From JAGXRK01 sp963714415 (GTDB lineage Bacteria > Bacteroidota > Ignavibacteria > Ignavibacteriales > Ignavibacteriaceae): a stretch of DNA of 64,000 bases. Positions 10,104 to 18,753 of this stretch are shown here, piece by piece. The stretch's first letter is position 1; each line of letters starts with the position of its first letter. A model generated the notes under the pieces. It was not told the origin of the DNA. It saw only the letters and a program-made list of their open reading frames with translations, and searched no databases. Location of the stretch: the NCBI GenBank assembly GCA_963714415.1, contig CAVQOL010000015.1:75670-139669 (forward strand), in the 5' to 3' direction. The position numbers were made by a program, and so were the translations under genes.

Positions 10104-11657
10104 ATGAAAAAGCAAATTGAACTTACAATTCGTCCGGAAGAAATCAATCTTCCTGAAATCTTACTTCTGAAGTCCGCTCAATATCTTAAAATTGACAAAG
10201 AAAAAATCTCATCGGTAATTCCGCTTAAAAGATCAATTGATGCACGAAGTAAATTCGTGGTATTTCGGTATTTAGTTGAAGTTTATATTGATGAAAAACC
10301 TATTGATCAAAACAGAGTGATTCGATATGAACCTGTAGGTGAAGATAAAAAAGTAATTATTGTCGGCTTCGGTCCAGGCGGAATGTATGCAGCTCTTCGA
10401 TTAATTGAACTTGGAATAAAACCTGTAATTATTGAAAGAGGCAAAGATGTTCAAACAAGGAGACGAGATATCCGGGCGATTCAACAAGAACACGTTGTAA
10501 ATCCCGATTCTAATTACTGCTTTGGTGAAGGTGGTGCGGGTACATATAGTGATGGTAAACTTTACACTCGTTCTACTAAAAGAGGTAATGTCAGAAAAGT
10601 GCTTGATGTTTTTGTACAACATGGTGCCGATCCCGATATACACATTGATACTCATCCACATATTGGTTCAAACAAATTGCCCATAATAGTTGCAGCGATA
10701 AGAGAAACGATATTGAATAATGGGGGAGAGATTAACTTCAATTCCCGTGTCACTGATTTTATTCTGAAAGAGAATAAACTTATCGGAGTGACGGTAAATG
10801 ATGTTCAAGAGTTTTTAGGTGATGCGGTAATTCTTGCAACAGGACATTCGGCAAGAGATATTTACTATCTTCTTCATAAAAACAAAATAAGAATTGAACC
10901 AAAACCCTTTGCAATGGGAGTGCGAATAGAACATCCCCAGGCTTTAATAAATGAAATTCAATATCACACAAAAGAAAAAAATCCGAATCTTCCATCTGCA
11001 TCCTACAACTTTTCCTGTAATATTGATGAGAGAGGAGTCTATTCTTTTTGTATGTGTCCGGGCGGAATTATTGTTCCCGCGGCAACTGCTCCCGGTGAAA
11101 TTGTTGTAAACGGAATGTCGCTCTCAGAAAGAAATTCTCCGTTCGCAAATTCCGGATTTGTTGTTGAAGTTGGTGAGAAAGAATGGAGTAAGCACGATCA
11201 ATATTTGCCGTTTTCAGGATTGATGCTTCAAAAAGAATTGGAACAGCAGGCATTTGAACTGGCAAATAAAACACAAAGTGCGCCTGCACAGCGAGTAACA
11301 GATTTTGTTTCAGGAAAATTATCTTCATCCTTACCAAAATCATCATATATACCGGGATTAACTTCTGCCTCGCTTCATAAGGAATTACCTCAGTTTATTT
11401 CTTCGCGATTGAAAAAAGCGCTAAGTGTTTTTGATAAAAAAATGAAAGGATATTATTCTGAAGAAGCAATTTTTGTTGGTGTTGAATCGCGGACAAGTTC
11501 TCCGATCAGAATTCCTCGTAATAAAGAATCATTAATGCATTCAGAAATTGGAGGTTTATTTCCTTGCGGCGAAGGAGCCGGTTATGCAGGGGGTATAGTT
11601 TCATCAGCTATTGACGGTGAGAATTGTGCAGATGCGGTTGGAAGGTATCTGGGTTAA
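10104..11657 (+). CDS. FAD-dependent dehydrogenase, COG2509 type
   Basis: 517-residue cytosolic flavoprotein. An N-terminal domain of about 80 residues precedes the dinucleotide-binding motif VIIVGFGPGGMYAALR (84-99) and the acidic ERG that ends the second strand. Family motifs include NYCFGEGGAGTYSDGKLYTR (about 138-157), ATGHSARD, and a C-terminal FPCGEGAGYAGGI typical of the FAD phosphate-binding site. The family is widespread and annotated only as 'uncharacterized FAD-dependent dehydrogenase', so no substrate is given. GCAGAGGAC provides the ribosome-binding site before ATG 10104. Confidence 0.88.
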   Translation: MKKQIELTIRPEEINLPEILLLKSAQYLKIDKEKISSVIPLKRSIDARSKFVVFRYLVEVYIDEKPIDQNRVIRYEPVGEDKKVIIVGFGPGGMYAALRLIELGIKPVIIERGKDVQTRRRDIRAIQQEHVVNPDSNYCFGEGGAGTYSDGKLYTRSTKRGNVRKVLDVFVQHGADPDIHIDTHPHIGSNKLPIIVAAIRETILNNGGEINFNSRVTDFILKENKLIGVTVNDVQEFLGDAVILATGHSARDIYYLLHKNKIRIEPKPFAMGVRIEHPQALINEIQYHTKEKNPNLPSASYNFSCNIDERGVYSFCMCPGGIIVPAATAPGEIVVNGMSLSERNSPFANSGFVVEVGEKEWSKHDQYLPFSGLMLQKELEQQAFELANKTQSAPAQRVTDFVSGKLSSSLPKSSYIPGLTSASLHKELPQFISSRLKKALSVFDKKMKGYYSEEAIFVGVESRTSSPIRIPRNKESLMHSEIGGLFPCGEGAGYAGGIVSSAIDGENCADAVGRYLG

Positions 11658-11708
11658 TATTTTCTCTAGTTGATAGTTGTATATACTTTCCACGTTCCTA
11701 TTTATCTG

Positions 11709-14700
11709 TTATTGCTTCTTAAGCTTAATTTGAGGACTTTTCCAAAGCTTAGACTTTATGAATTCATTTACTTTATAGCCGCTCTTTACTGATTGTTCAA
11801 TTAACAGATTATACAATTCCGAATAATATTTAATGGCATCCTTTGCTTTCTTTCCACTTTCTAAATTAATAGTATAAATAGTTGATTTAATGATCAACCA
11901 TTTAATTAAGACATCAAATCGCTCTTTATTAAAGAAGGACTCGCCGTCATATTCATTTACAAGAAGAAAGTTTTTGGAGATATCTTTTGAGAACAGATCT
12001 GAGCAGAATTGTTCCTTGTCGATAATTTCTTTTTTGCTCTTATCAGATTTTCCTTTCTTCATTTCTGACGATTTTATCTGCTCTGCATTTATATAGTGAG
12101 GAATATATCCCGATTCAAACAAAACAATCAGAAGGTTGTAATAAACTTCACTAATACTTCCTAAACCTATATAACCCAAAATTTCGAACAATGGTTTCCA
12201 GAGCATTAAATCATGAAAAACAACCGGTGAAGAATGTGTTTTAATTTGTGTAGATAGAATAACTTCGATCATTGAGTGAACTATGAGAAAATGATTTTCT
12301 GATTTCTTGCCTTCCAGTAAATTGAAAGAAAAAATATTTTCAAAATATTTAATCCATTTATCTTTTCTTTTTGCAGATGCAATTTTGATTGACAGATCAT
12401 AAAAAGACTTTAATGATTCGATTTTATTTTCAAAATCTTCGATAAGTTCTTCGTTGCTTTTTTCTGAAGGCAGAACTTTATTCAGATTATAAATAACATC
12501 TTTCAACTGACTAATAATTTCATCATCAATCAGTTCAGCTTCACCTTTTATTACTTGTTCAATATTCTCAAGGCTTGCAGTTGAAAATAAATTTATAAAA
12601 GAATTATGAAAAGGAGTAAGATTAAGTTCCATTAAAGCTTTATCCAACGATTCAACGCCTCTTCCGCCGAGGTGATCATATAATCTTCTGTACTTTCCGT
12701 CCAAGTCATTAATCTCATTAAAATCCAGAAGAACTTTAAACTGGTATCCTCTTAAATGTAAATGAAATCCATTGTGGTGGAATTCCTCACCCGAAATAAG
12801 GTAATAAAGGTTTGTTGCGTAATCACGGCACGAATAAAAGAATGAATGATTGCCATTTAATGAAAGTGCATTTGCTATTGTTGTATTGCTTACTGAATTA
12901 TTTTTCTGAACTTTATTTACAGAATATCTGATGCTTCCAAAAGCTTCAATATATGAATTATTGTAAAGTACTAACGCCAGCTCGTTTCCTGATCGATTTG
13001 AATAAGCAAAAACGTTTTCATTTACATCTACTGTTGGAGAAATAAAATCGTAAAGCTCAAAATTTTCAACCTGACTGAATAAATGTCGTTTTCTTGTAAG
13101 CGGAAAAATTTCTTTCTCATGACGTCGGATTAAATGATCATCAGGAATTTCGTTGTAATAAGATCTTTGATACTCCATTCCGTACTTTTCAGAGTAACCA
13201 TCTATCTGTCCGTGTGCAAACATTGGAAGACCCGGCAGTGTAATCAATAAAGTTGCTACGCCGAAATATTTATCTCCTTTACCAAACTGGTTTACGGCAG
13301 TTTCTTCATCGGGATTGCTCATAAAGTTAACATAGCGTTTTAGTATTTCCGGATTGAACGTAAGAGTATTTTTTATCAGCAGCTTATACTTTTCATTTTC
13401 TTCTTTCATAAGCATATGCATGAAAGCACTGTTATAAACACGATGCATTCCAAGAGTACGGACAAAATAACCTTCCATAAGCCAGAAAGCTTCTGCAAGA
13501 AGAAGTGTGTTAGGCAATTCCGCATTAATTCTGTCAACAACTTCACGCCAGAATTCCACCGGCATAGCGTCATCGAACTGTGAGCGTGTTAAAGCATAAT
13601 CGGAACGTGAAGGTATTGCACCGCCTGTACCGGGAATAGGAAACCATAATCGCTGGTAATGTTTTTTTGCTAGTGTCATGGCTGCATCAAAACGAATGAT
13701 GGGAGTTTTTCTTGCAACGTGCATGATAGTCTGGATAAGCGACTCACGTACTTCAGGATGCATAAGATTTAGCTGAGCTGTATCATTCCACGGCATATTA
13801 GTTCCGTCGTTGCCGTGATAAATATATTTTCTGTCGCCTGTGTAACGATCAAGTCGTTCAAAAACAATTGCAGCATCAGTTCGCGAATAATATTGATCTT
13901 CAATTCTCACTTCAACTCTTTCATCGTCTGAAAGATTTGGACCTAAAAACCTATAGCCGGGATAGGGAGGAGAAGATGTTTGGATAAAATAATCAGGTTT
14001 TTCAACAACCCATTTAGAATAAATGCCCGTATGGTTTGGAACCATATCGCTTGAAAGTCTTATCCCGCGTTGCCAGGCGCGATCTTTAAGATTGTTAAAT
14101 GCATCTTCACCACCGAGATCATTTGCAATAACATAATCATACAAAGAATAAGCTGATGAAGCTGCTTCAGGATTTCCCATCATCTGTTTAATTTTTTTTG
14201 AAGCACTGCTTCTTTCCCAGATACCAATAAGCCAGAGCGCTGTAAAATTCCATCTTGCAAGCAGGTCTAATTCTTCATCGGGAATCTGATCCAGTCTTTT
14301 TATTTCATATCCGTATTTTTTAGAAAGCTGAAATAACCATACGTAAGCGTTTTTTGCAATCATCACAACTCTTGGCATCCAGTCAATGTCTTCCGTAAAT
14401 CTTTCAAGTTCTAATTGATAATACTGGTATTCGGCATCGGAAAGATTTTTGCCTTCTTCCAATTTTTTTCTGAGACTTTCAAAATATGCATGATCAAAAT
14501 CGTAACTGGGAACAGGCGGAGTGCCTTTTTCACCGCCGCCGTGCTGAACAAAAAGTTTAAAGTCTTCCTGAATAAGATCTTTGCCGCGTAATAATTTATC
14601 TAATAAAATTTCATCAAGCACAATTCCCCAATTCGTTCTGATGAATTCCAGTTGCTCATGAATGTTGTATGGACTTGCCGTAATCGGTTTTCTTAAAAAT

Positions 14701-15314
14701 GAAATTAAACTAAGTCCGCCTTCACCAAACGGAATTTCCTTTTCAAAGAATTTTTCCGTTGTTTCTATCAGGGCGTTATACTTTGTAGTTTTTACAAGCT
14801 TTTCATCGGAGTAAAGTTCTTTAAGCTGCTTTGTAGATGGATTAAGATTTTCAAAGTTCAGAAGTATTAACTCTTCTAAAATAATTTCACGGTTGGTTTT
14901 ATTTCCTGTTTTACCTTTGAGATAATCCAGTGGCTTTATTTTGTTTTTGAAAACGGGCAGCGGAGGAAATTCTTCAATAAATGATAGCAGAACTTTATCT
15001 ACTTCGTCATTGGATAAACTGCCGTCAAGGAATTCTAAGTTTCTTTCAAACACACCGGGATTATCAGTTTCTTCATACTTTCTTATAAGCAGGTGAAAAA
15101 TTTCGTGCATTAAACCGAGTGCATTTAATTGACCCGGAGTTATAAGCTGATCCTGTTTTTCTTCATCTCTGCGTATCTTATTTATTCTTTCGGAAAGAAG
15201 CCGGGCAGTTTTTGCATTTGCAATAATCAAATCTCCCGTAACGGAAAAAAGAGATTCCTCAAATTTGTATTTAACTCGCGATTCTTTAGAAACGTGAAAA
15301 TAATAAGTAGTCAT
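11709..15314 (-). CDS. GH13 (alpha-amylase family) glycoside hydrolase-like protein, 1201 residues
   Basis: Large protein without a signal peptide. The TIM-barrel region spans about 310-760 and has the GH13 conserved regions: DMVPNH (423-428), the nucleophile in RFDAAM (Asp543), the acid/base in LLAEAF (Glu608), and a region IV candidate SNPDE (Asp669). The catalytic triad therefore looks intact, and action on alpha-glucans or alpha-glucosides is expected; the exact substrate is not evident. The 310-residue N-terminal part is helical and contains HEIFH (70-74). The C-terminal 350 residues are helical without a recognised family. It runs convergent to the flavoprotein gene and stands alone, which fits storage-glucan metabolism only loosely. 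Confidence 0.85.
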   Translation of the reverse strand: MTTYYFHVSKESRVKYKFEESLFSVTGDLIIANAKTARLLSERINKIRRDEEKQDQLITPGQLNALGLMHEIFHLLIRKYEETDNPGVFERNLEFLDGSLSNDEVDKVLLSFIEEFPPLPVFKNKIKPLDYLKGKTGNKTNREIILEELILLNFENLNPSTKQLKELYSDEKLVKTTKYNALIETTEKFFEKEIPFGEGGLSLISFLRKPITASPYNIHEQLEFIRTNWGIVLDEILLDKLLRGKDLIQEDFKLFVQHGGGEKGTPPVPSYDFDHAYFESLRKKLEEGKNLSDAEYQYYQLELERFTEDIDWMPRVVMIAKNAYVWLFQLSKKYGYEIKRLDQIPDEELDLLARWNFTALWLIGIWERSSASKKIKQMMGNPEAASSAYSLYDYVIANDLGGEDAFNNLKDRAWQRGIRLSSDMVPNHTGIYSKWVVEKPDYFIQTSSPPYPGYRFLGPNLSDDERVEVRIEDQYYSRTDAAIVFERLDRYTGDRKYIYHGNDGTNMPWNDTAQLNLMHPEVRESLIQTIMHVARKTPIIRFDAAMTLAKKHYQRLWFPIPGTGGAIPSRSDYALTRSQFDDAMPVEFWREVVDRINAELPNTLLLAEAFWLMEGYFVRTLGMHRVYNSAFMHMLMKEENEKYKLLIKNTLTFNPEILKRYVNFMSNPDEETAVNQFGKGDKYFGVATLLITLPGLPMFAHGQIDGYSEKYGMEYQRSYYNEIPDDHLIRRHEKEIFPLTRKRHLFSQVENFELYDFISPTVDVNENVFAYSNRSGNELALVLYNNSYIEAFGSIRYSVNKVQKNNSVSNTTIANALSLNGNHSFFYSCRDYATNLYYLISGEEFHHNGFHLHLRGYQFKVLLDFNEINDLDGKYRRLYDHLGGRGVESLDKALMELNLTPFHNSFINLFSTASLENIEQVIKGEAELIDDEIISQLKDVIYNLNKVLPSEKSNEELIEDFENKIESLKSFYDLSIKIASAKRKDKWIKYFENIFSFNLLEGKKSENHFLIVHSMIEVILSTQIKTHSSPVVFHDLMLWKPLFEILGYIGLGSISEVYYNLLIVLFESGYIPHYINAEQIKSSEMKKGKSDKSKKEIIDKEQFCSDLFSKDISKNFLLVNEYDGESFFNKERFDVLIKWLIIKSTIYTINLESGKKAKDAIKYYSELYNLLIEQSVKSGYKVNEFIKSKLWKSPQIKLKKQ

Positions 15315-15455
15315 ATTACAATGTGAATATTTTACAGATTACGACTTGTTTTAACAGCTAATATAATAAATATCTCATTCGGATTCTGACAGAAACGGGG
15401 CAATCGACGACTGATCCGTCTTCATACTTTGCGCTTCACCTGACAAGTTGACGGC

Positions 15456-15501
15456 TGATTGAATGAATGATTGATTGATTGGATGAATGATTGGATGGAT
15501 G
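15456..15501. repeat. Tetranucleotide tandem repeat, 11.5 units
   Basis: Eleven consecutive 4-bp units in strict phase, alternating TGAT, TGAA and TGGA: TGAT TGAA TGAA TGAT TGAT, then TGAT TGGA TGAA TGAT TGGA TGGA, ending TG. It is non-coding and could slip during replication. Confidence 0.8.
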
Positions 15502-15574
15502 CTGAATACCGGATTCTGCTAAAACACTGCTGAACTAACAACTCAAACCTTGAACTCCGAATTTAAACCTTTGT

Positions 15575-15623
15575 ATTGAACATTCAACATTGAACATTTA
15601 TCATTTAACCTTGAGCATTTATT
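15575..15623. repeat. Degenerate 7-bp tandem repeat
   Basis: Seven units in phase: ATTGAAC, ATTCAAC, ATTGAAC, ATTTATC, ATTTAAC, CTTGAGC, ATTTATT. Its units resemble the reverse complement of the block at 37734-37775. Confidence 0.7.
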
Positions 15624-16018
15624 AATAGTTTTCGTCGTGGCTTGCAGATTTTAAAGTCGATTTCTTAGTTTCAGGTGAGCATTCAAGGGAGTTAGTCATT
15701 GGCGAGTGGTATTCCAAATATTACTTATCAAAAAATTGCACCGGAGGGGGATGATAACAAGCTTAAGTTAACTTACCTGCTTCTAGTAATCCTGCACACA
15801 AACTACTGCAATAAAGAAAACAAAAAACTTTTTAGATTGAATTGTAAAAGATTATAGATATGCATAACCTAATTTTGAATAGTGTGATTTTAAAAAGTTT
15901 TCACAACAACTGGAATGTTGATACCTGTCCGCACTCTTGCGGATCTATGTTCTTTAATTAATAATTTAATGCAGTAAAAGTAATAGTTAGCTTTCTAAAA
16001 ATATTTATTAGATGTAAA

Positions 16019-16399
16019 ATGAATTTAACATTTAGATTATTCGTTCTGTTTTTTTTAATAATATTTGTCTCTCATAAAAATATTTCAAACACTCCAATTT
16101 CTTCTGGGAATATAAAAGTTGTTGGTAAGGGAACCATTACTTATGTAATACCAAGCTTTTCACCAGAAGTCGGTAATCACATAGGATATATTTTAAAAAA
16201 TCCAACGTGGGAAATTCCGCCGAAGGAAGAAAGATTTCGTACTTTTCTTGAACCAGACTCAATTATTAAAAATTATTTAAACCAATATGTTCATATTGAG
16301 GGGACGCAATATAAAATCCCTGGCAAAAAAATAAATAGCTATACATTCATAAATCCATATGATATAATTGTTGTAGATAAAATTTATGTTATAAATTAA
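16019..16399 (+). CDS. Hypothetical secreted protein (cassette-like gene 1)
   Basis: 126 residues with an N-terminal hydrophobic segment (about 5-18), so exported or membrane-anchored. The rest is strand-rich, with VVGKGTITYVIP and YVHIEGTQYKI suggesting a small beta protein. I recognise no family. The ORF starts 27 bp after a GTTAGCTT that is the exact reverse complement of AAGCTAAC at 16405-16412 behind the gene, the arrangement expected of an integron gene cassette. AT content is higher than in the flanking housekeeping genes. Confidence 0.6.
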   Translation: MNLTFRLFVLFFLIIFVSHKNISNTPISSGNIKVVGKGTITYVIPSFSPEVGNHIGYILKNPTWEIPPKEERFRTFLEPDSIIKNYLNQYVHIEGTQYKIPGKKINSYTFINPYDIIVVDKIYVIN

Positions 16400-16404
16400 T
16401 AATC

Positions 16405-16505
16405 AAGCTAACAAGCGCCCAACCTTCGGTAGGCAAGCTCAACGCCGACTTCCATAGGAAAGGGTTGCCAATTAAAAATTGAGTTAGGCGCAACGTCGTT
16501 ATACC
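16405..16505 (+). repeat. attC-like recombination site 1
   Basis: About 100 bp with the architecture of an integron attC site. R'' AGCTAAC (16406-16412) and L'' GCGCCCAAC (16415-16423) are on the left; L' GTTAGGCGC (16483-16491) and R' GTTATAC (16498-16504) are on the right. L'' and L' are complementary at 8 of 9 positions. The interior shares a near-identical block of about 38 bp (ACCTTCGGTAGGCAAGC ... CAACGCCGAC) with the site near 17.34 kb. No integrase gene is in the window. An unrelated dispersed palindrome remains possible. Confidence 0.55.
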
Positions 16506-16521
16506 TCAAAATAAGGGAACA

Positions 16522-16947
16522 ATGATTGAAAATTCAAATAGAGAAAAAAGAAAATATATTGCAATGAATTTCATTCTTTTTGCGATATTATTTTTGTCTG
16601 TTTCCTTTAACAAAGAATACATACATCCAATATTTAGGAACAAACCTTTTTTAGGAATATTAACTGGAAGTTTTTCAAACTTTATGGCAGCATACATTAT
16701 AAGTCTTTTCTCAATTGCTGCAATTTTAAGTAGAAAGATAAACGTTAAAAAAGGTAGATTTATTTTTTATTTAGTTGCTTTGATTGTTTTTCTTATTTTA
16801 ACATTTGAAGAGATTACTCCTTTTGTGAATGCGAGCAAAGTATATGATATCTATGATATAATAGCAAGTGCTATCGGTTCCATATTTGCGATTATAACAT
16901 TTGAAGTTATTATGATTTTTAAAAAAAGTAAATCATCAAACGAATAG
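16522..16947 (+). CDS. Hypothetical membrane protein, VanZ-like (cassette-like gene 2a)
   Basis: 141 residues with about four membrane segments (17-30, 50-70, 80-95, 115-132). The stretch FEEITPFVNASKVYDIYDII followed by a glycine-containing hydrophobic segment resembles the C-terminal signature of VanZ-like proteins, but the match is weak. The ORF begins 18 bp after the R' end of attC-like site 1 and is followed 19 bp later by a second membrane-protein gene within the same cassette-like unit. Confidence 0.6.
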   Translation: MIENSNREKRKYIAMNFILFAILFLSVSFNKEYIHPIFRNKPFLGILTGSFSNFMAAYIISLFSIAAILSRKINVKKGRFIFYLVALIVFLILTFEEITPFVNASKVYDIYDIIASAIGSIFAIITFEVIMIFKKSKSSNE

Positions 16948-16966
16948 AAACTTGTTGAGTTACTAA

Positions 16967-17323
16967 ATGAAATTTAGAAAAAAGTACCCAAATATTGTTC
17001 TAATATTAACGGGCTTAGCTTTTTTAGCAAGTGGAATTGATTGCATAGAAAATGATTTAAAGGTATTAGGCTTTTTAAGTTTTTTTGTTGCTTTCTTAAA
17101 CTTTGTGTCATTATTCTATTCTAAAAAATATCCCTTGTATTCAAAAATCACTTTGTTAATAATCAATGCTTTATTTGCATTAGCATCAAGTTATTTGTTT
17201 TTCATCGCGGGTAAAGATAAAATTCAATATGGCTGGTTACTTGTTTTTATTGCTTATTTAATCGCCATAATATTATTCCTCAAGAAGAATAAAATATTTA
17301 ATAATAAAATTGTAGGTTCATAA
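16967..17323 (+). CDS. Hypothetical membrane protein (cassette-like gene 2b)
   Basis: 118 residues with four hydrophobic segments (about 8-24, 32-50, 58-78, 85-108) and lysine-rich ends (MKFRKKYP, FLKKNKIF). No family recognised. The high AT content matches its neighbour at 16522 and differs from the surrounding core genes. It ends 18 bp before attC-like site 2. Confidence 0.6.
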   Translation: MKFRKKYPNIVLILTGLAFLASGIDCIENDLKVLGFLSFFVAFLNFVSLFYSKKYPLYSKITLLIINALFALASSYLFFIAGKDKIQYGWLLVFIAYLIAIILFLKKNKIFNNKIVGS

Positions 17324-17341
17324 AACAATTAAAATATAAAG

Positions 17342-17426
17342 GGTATAACCAGCCCCCTACCTTCGGTAGGCAAGCCCAACGCCGACCCCCGATATTTATC
17401 GGGGCAAGCTGCCATACTGGTTTAGC
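17342..17426 (+). repeat. attC-like recombination site 2
   Basis: Begins with GGTATAAC (17342-17349), the exact reverse complement of GTTATACC at 16498-16505 where the preceding cassette-like unit opens. It shares the ACCTTCGGTAGGCAAGC ... CAACGCCGAC block with site 1. The interior contains the perfect hairpin CCCCGATA-TT-TATCGGGG (17387-17404). The right end ACTGGTTTAGC pairs its CTGG with CCAG next to the left end; R' would be GTTTAGC (17420-17426). I found no matching GCTAAAC further right, so any third cassette is incomplete. Confidence 0.5.
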
Positions 17427-17494
17427 AGATATTGGATTCTTGATGCTGGTTTAAAAAGTTTCTAACTTAAAGTCGTTCTGGTTTTGAAAGTTTT

Positions 17495-17536
17495 TTAATT
17501 GTTAATTATACATTTTTAATTTTTAATTGATTATTC
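17495..17536. repeat. Degenerate 7-bp tandem repeat
   Basis: Six units in phase: TTAATTG, TTAATTA, TACATTT, TTAATTT, TTAATTG, ATTATTC. It lies just right of the cassette-like island and upstream of the serine hydrolase gene. Confidence 0.6.
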
Positions 17537-17609
17537 TTGCTATCTAACAAGTGCATATAAAGAAGAAAGCTTTTTAAGTTTATTCCTGTTAATAGAAGAG
17601 GTATGTATT

Positions 17610-18749
17610 ATGGAGCAAAAAATAATATCAATTCTGAAGATGTTCTGTTTAATATTTATAATTACGTTTTCAGGTTGCGATAAAGATGAAATACCAACTG
17701 CTCCGCATTTTAACAGTTTAGAGGAAGAAATAGATTACATTGCAAATCGATATGTTAAAGTTGGAGCAATGATTGGGATTATTAATAAGGAACAGGAGAA
17801 GATCATTTTTTCTTACGGGACAAAATCTGTTGAAAATAATGATCCACCTGATGCAAACTCAGTTTTTGAAATTGGTTCAATCACAAAAACTTTTACAACG
17901 ACATTATTGGCGGATATGTACTTAAGAGGTGCTTTTTTTTTAGATGATACGGTTAGCCATTATTTGCCTGCCAATCAAGTGACGATGCCTTCCAAGGATG
18001 GGATTGAAATAACATTTAGACATATTGCAACACATACTTCTGGTATTCCAAGGTCGCCTCATGATGACAATTCAAACTATCCGCTTCCACCAGATTTTGA
18101 TTATTACAGTCCTTATACTTGCTATACGACACAACATATATACGACTATCTCACAAATTATTGTACACTGAATTTCACACCGGGCACCTGGTGGGAGTAT
18201 TCAAATACTGGGATGGGATTATTAGGACACATACTTGGTTTGATCGACGGCACATCATATGATAGTATTTTAAGAAGATATCTGTTCGATGTATTGGGGA
18301 TGAATAACAGTTCAATATATTTGACCGAGGAGCAGGAGAGCAATCTTGCACTTAGTCATAATGGTAATCTCGAACCTGGACTTTATTTCTTCGCCAATGA
18401 CATATTTCAAGGAGCCGGAAGCATTAAATCTTCACTGAATGACATGTTCAAATATTTAGAAGCTCAAATGGGTCTGGAGGAAACTCCATTAAAAAACGCT
18501 ATAACTTTAACACATCAACCCTGGATGCATCAAGGATCGTGGGGAGACCAGGCTTTAGCATGGCTCATTTTAGAATTAATTGACGGCCAGGTAATCACAT
18601 ATCATGGCGGCAATACATATGGCTATTCGTCATATATCGGGTTCAATGAGTCTGCATCAACCGGTGTTATAATTTTATTAAACTTTAGCACACAGGGTGA
18701 GCAAATGAGTATGGGTCAAGAGATTTTGAGAGCAATTAATAAGTATTAG
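17610..18749 (+). CDS. Serine hydrolase lipoprotein (beta-lactamase class C / PBP4 fold)
   Basis: 379 residues. The hydrophobic leader ends in the lipobox-like TFSGC (Cys23), so it is probably a lipoprotein facing the periplasm or the surface. Active-site motifs of the serine beta-lactamase-like family are intact: SITK (Ser90, Lys93), the YSN triad (197-199) and HGG (332-334) in the KTG position. Such proteins may be esterases, D-aminopeptidases or carboxypeptidases; true beta-lactamase activity cannot be inferred. AGAGG lies upstream of the ATG. The GNAT-type gene begins 4 bp after its stop. Confidence 0.88.
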   Translation: MEQKIISILKMFCLIFIITFSGCDKDEIPTAPHFNSLEEEIDYIANRYVKVGAMIGIINKEQEKIIFSYGTKSVENNDPPDANSVFEIGSITKTFTTTLLADMYLRGAFFLDDTVSHYLPANQVTMPSKDGIEITFRHIATHTSGIPRSPHDDNSNYPLPPDFDYYSPYTCYTTQHIYDYLTNYCTLNFTPGTWWEYSNTGMGLLGHILGLIDGTSYDSILRRYLFDVLGMNNSSIYLTEEQESNLALSHNGNLEPGLYFFANDIFQGAGSIKSSLNDMFKYLEAQMGLEETPLKNAITLTHQPWMHQGSWGDQALAWLILELIDGQVITYHGGNTYGYSSYIGFNESASTGVIILLNFSTQGEQMSMGQEILRAINKY

Positions 18750-18753
18750 TAAT

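Larger units (their letters stand above)
15315..15985. other. Non-coding gap with simple repeats
   Basis: No credible gene in about 670 bp. It holds a perfect-phase tetranucleotide tract (15456-15501), a 7-bp tandem block (15575-15623), and a small GC hairpin TCCGCACTCTTGCGGA (about 15928-15943). It separates the GH13 gene from the cassette-like island and is probably a site of past insertions and deletions. Confidence 0.6.

Noticed and set aside
17610..18749. Antibiotic-resistance beta-lactamase
   Set aside because: The motifs define only the broad serine hydrolase fold; the lipoprotein signal and setting do not indicate resistance.
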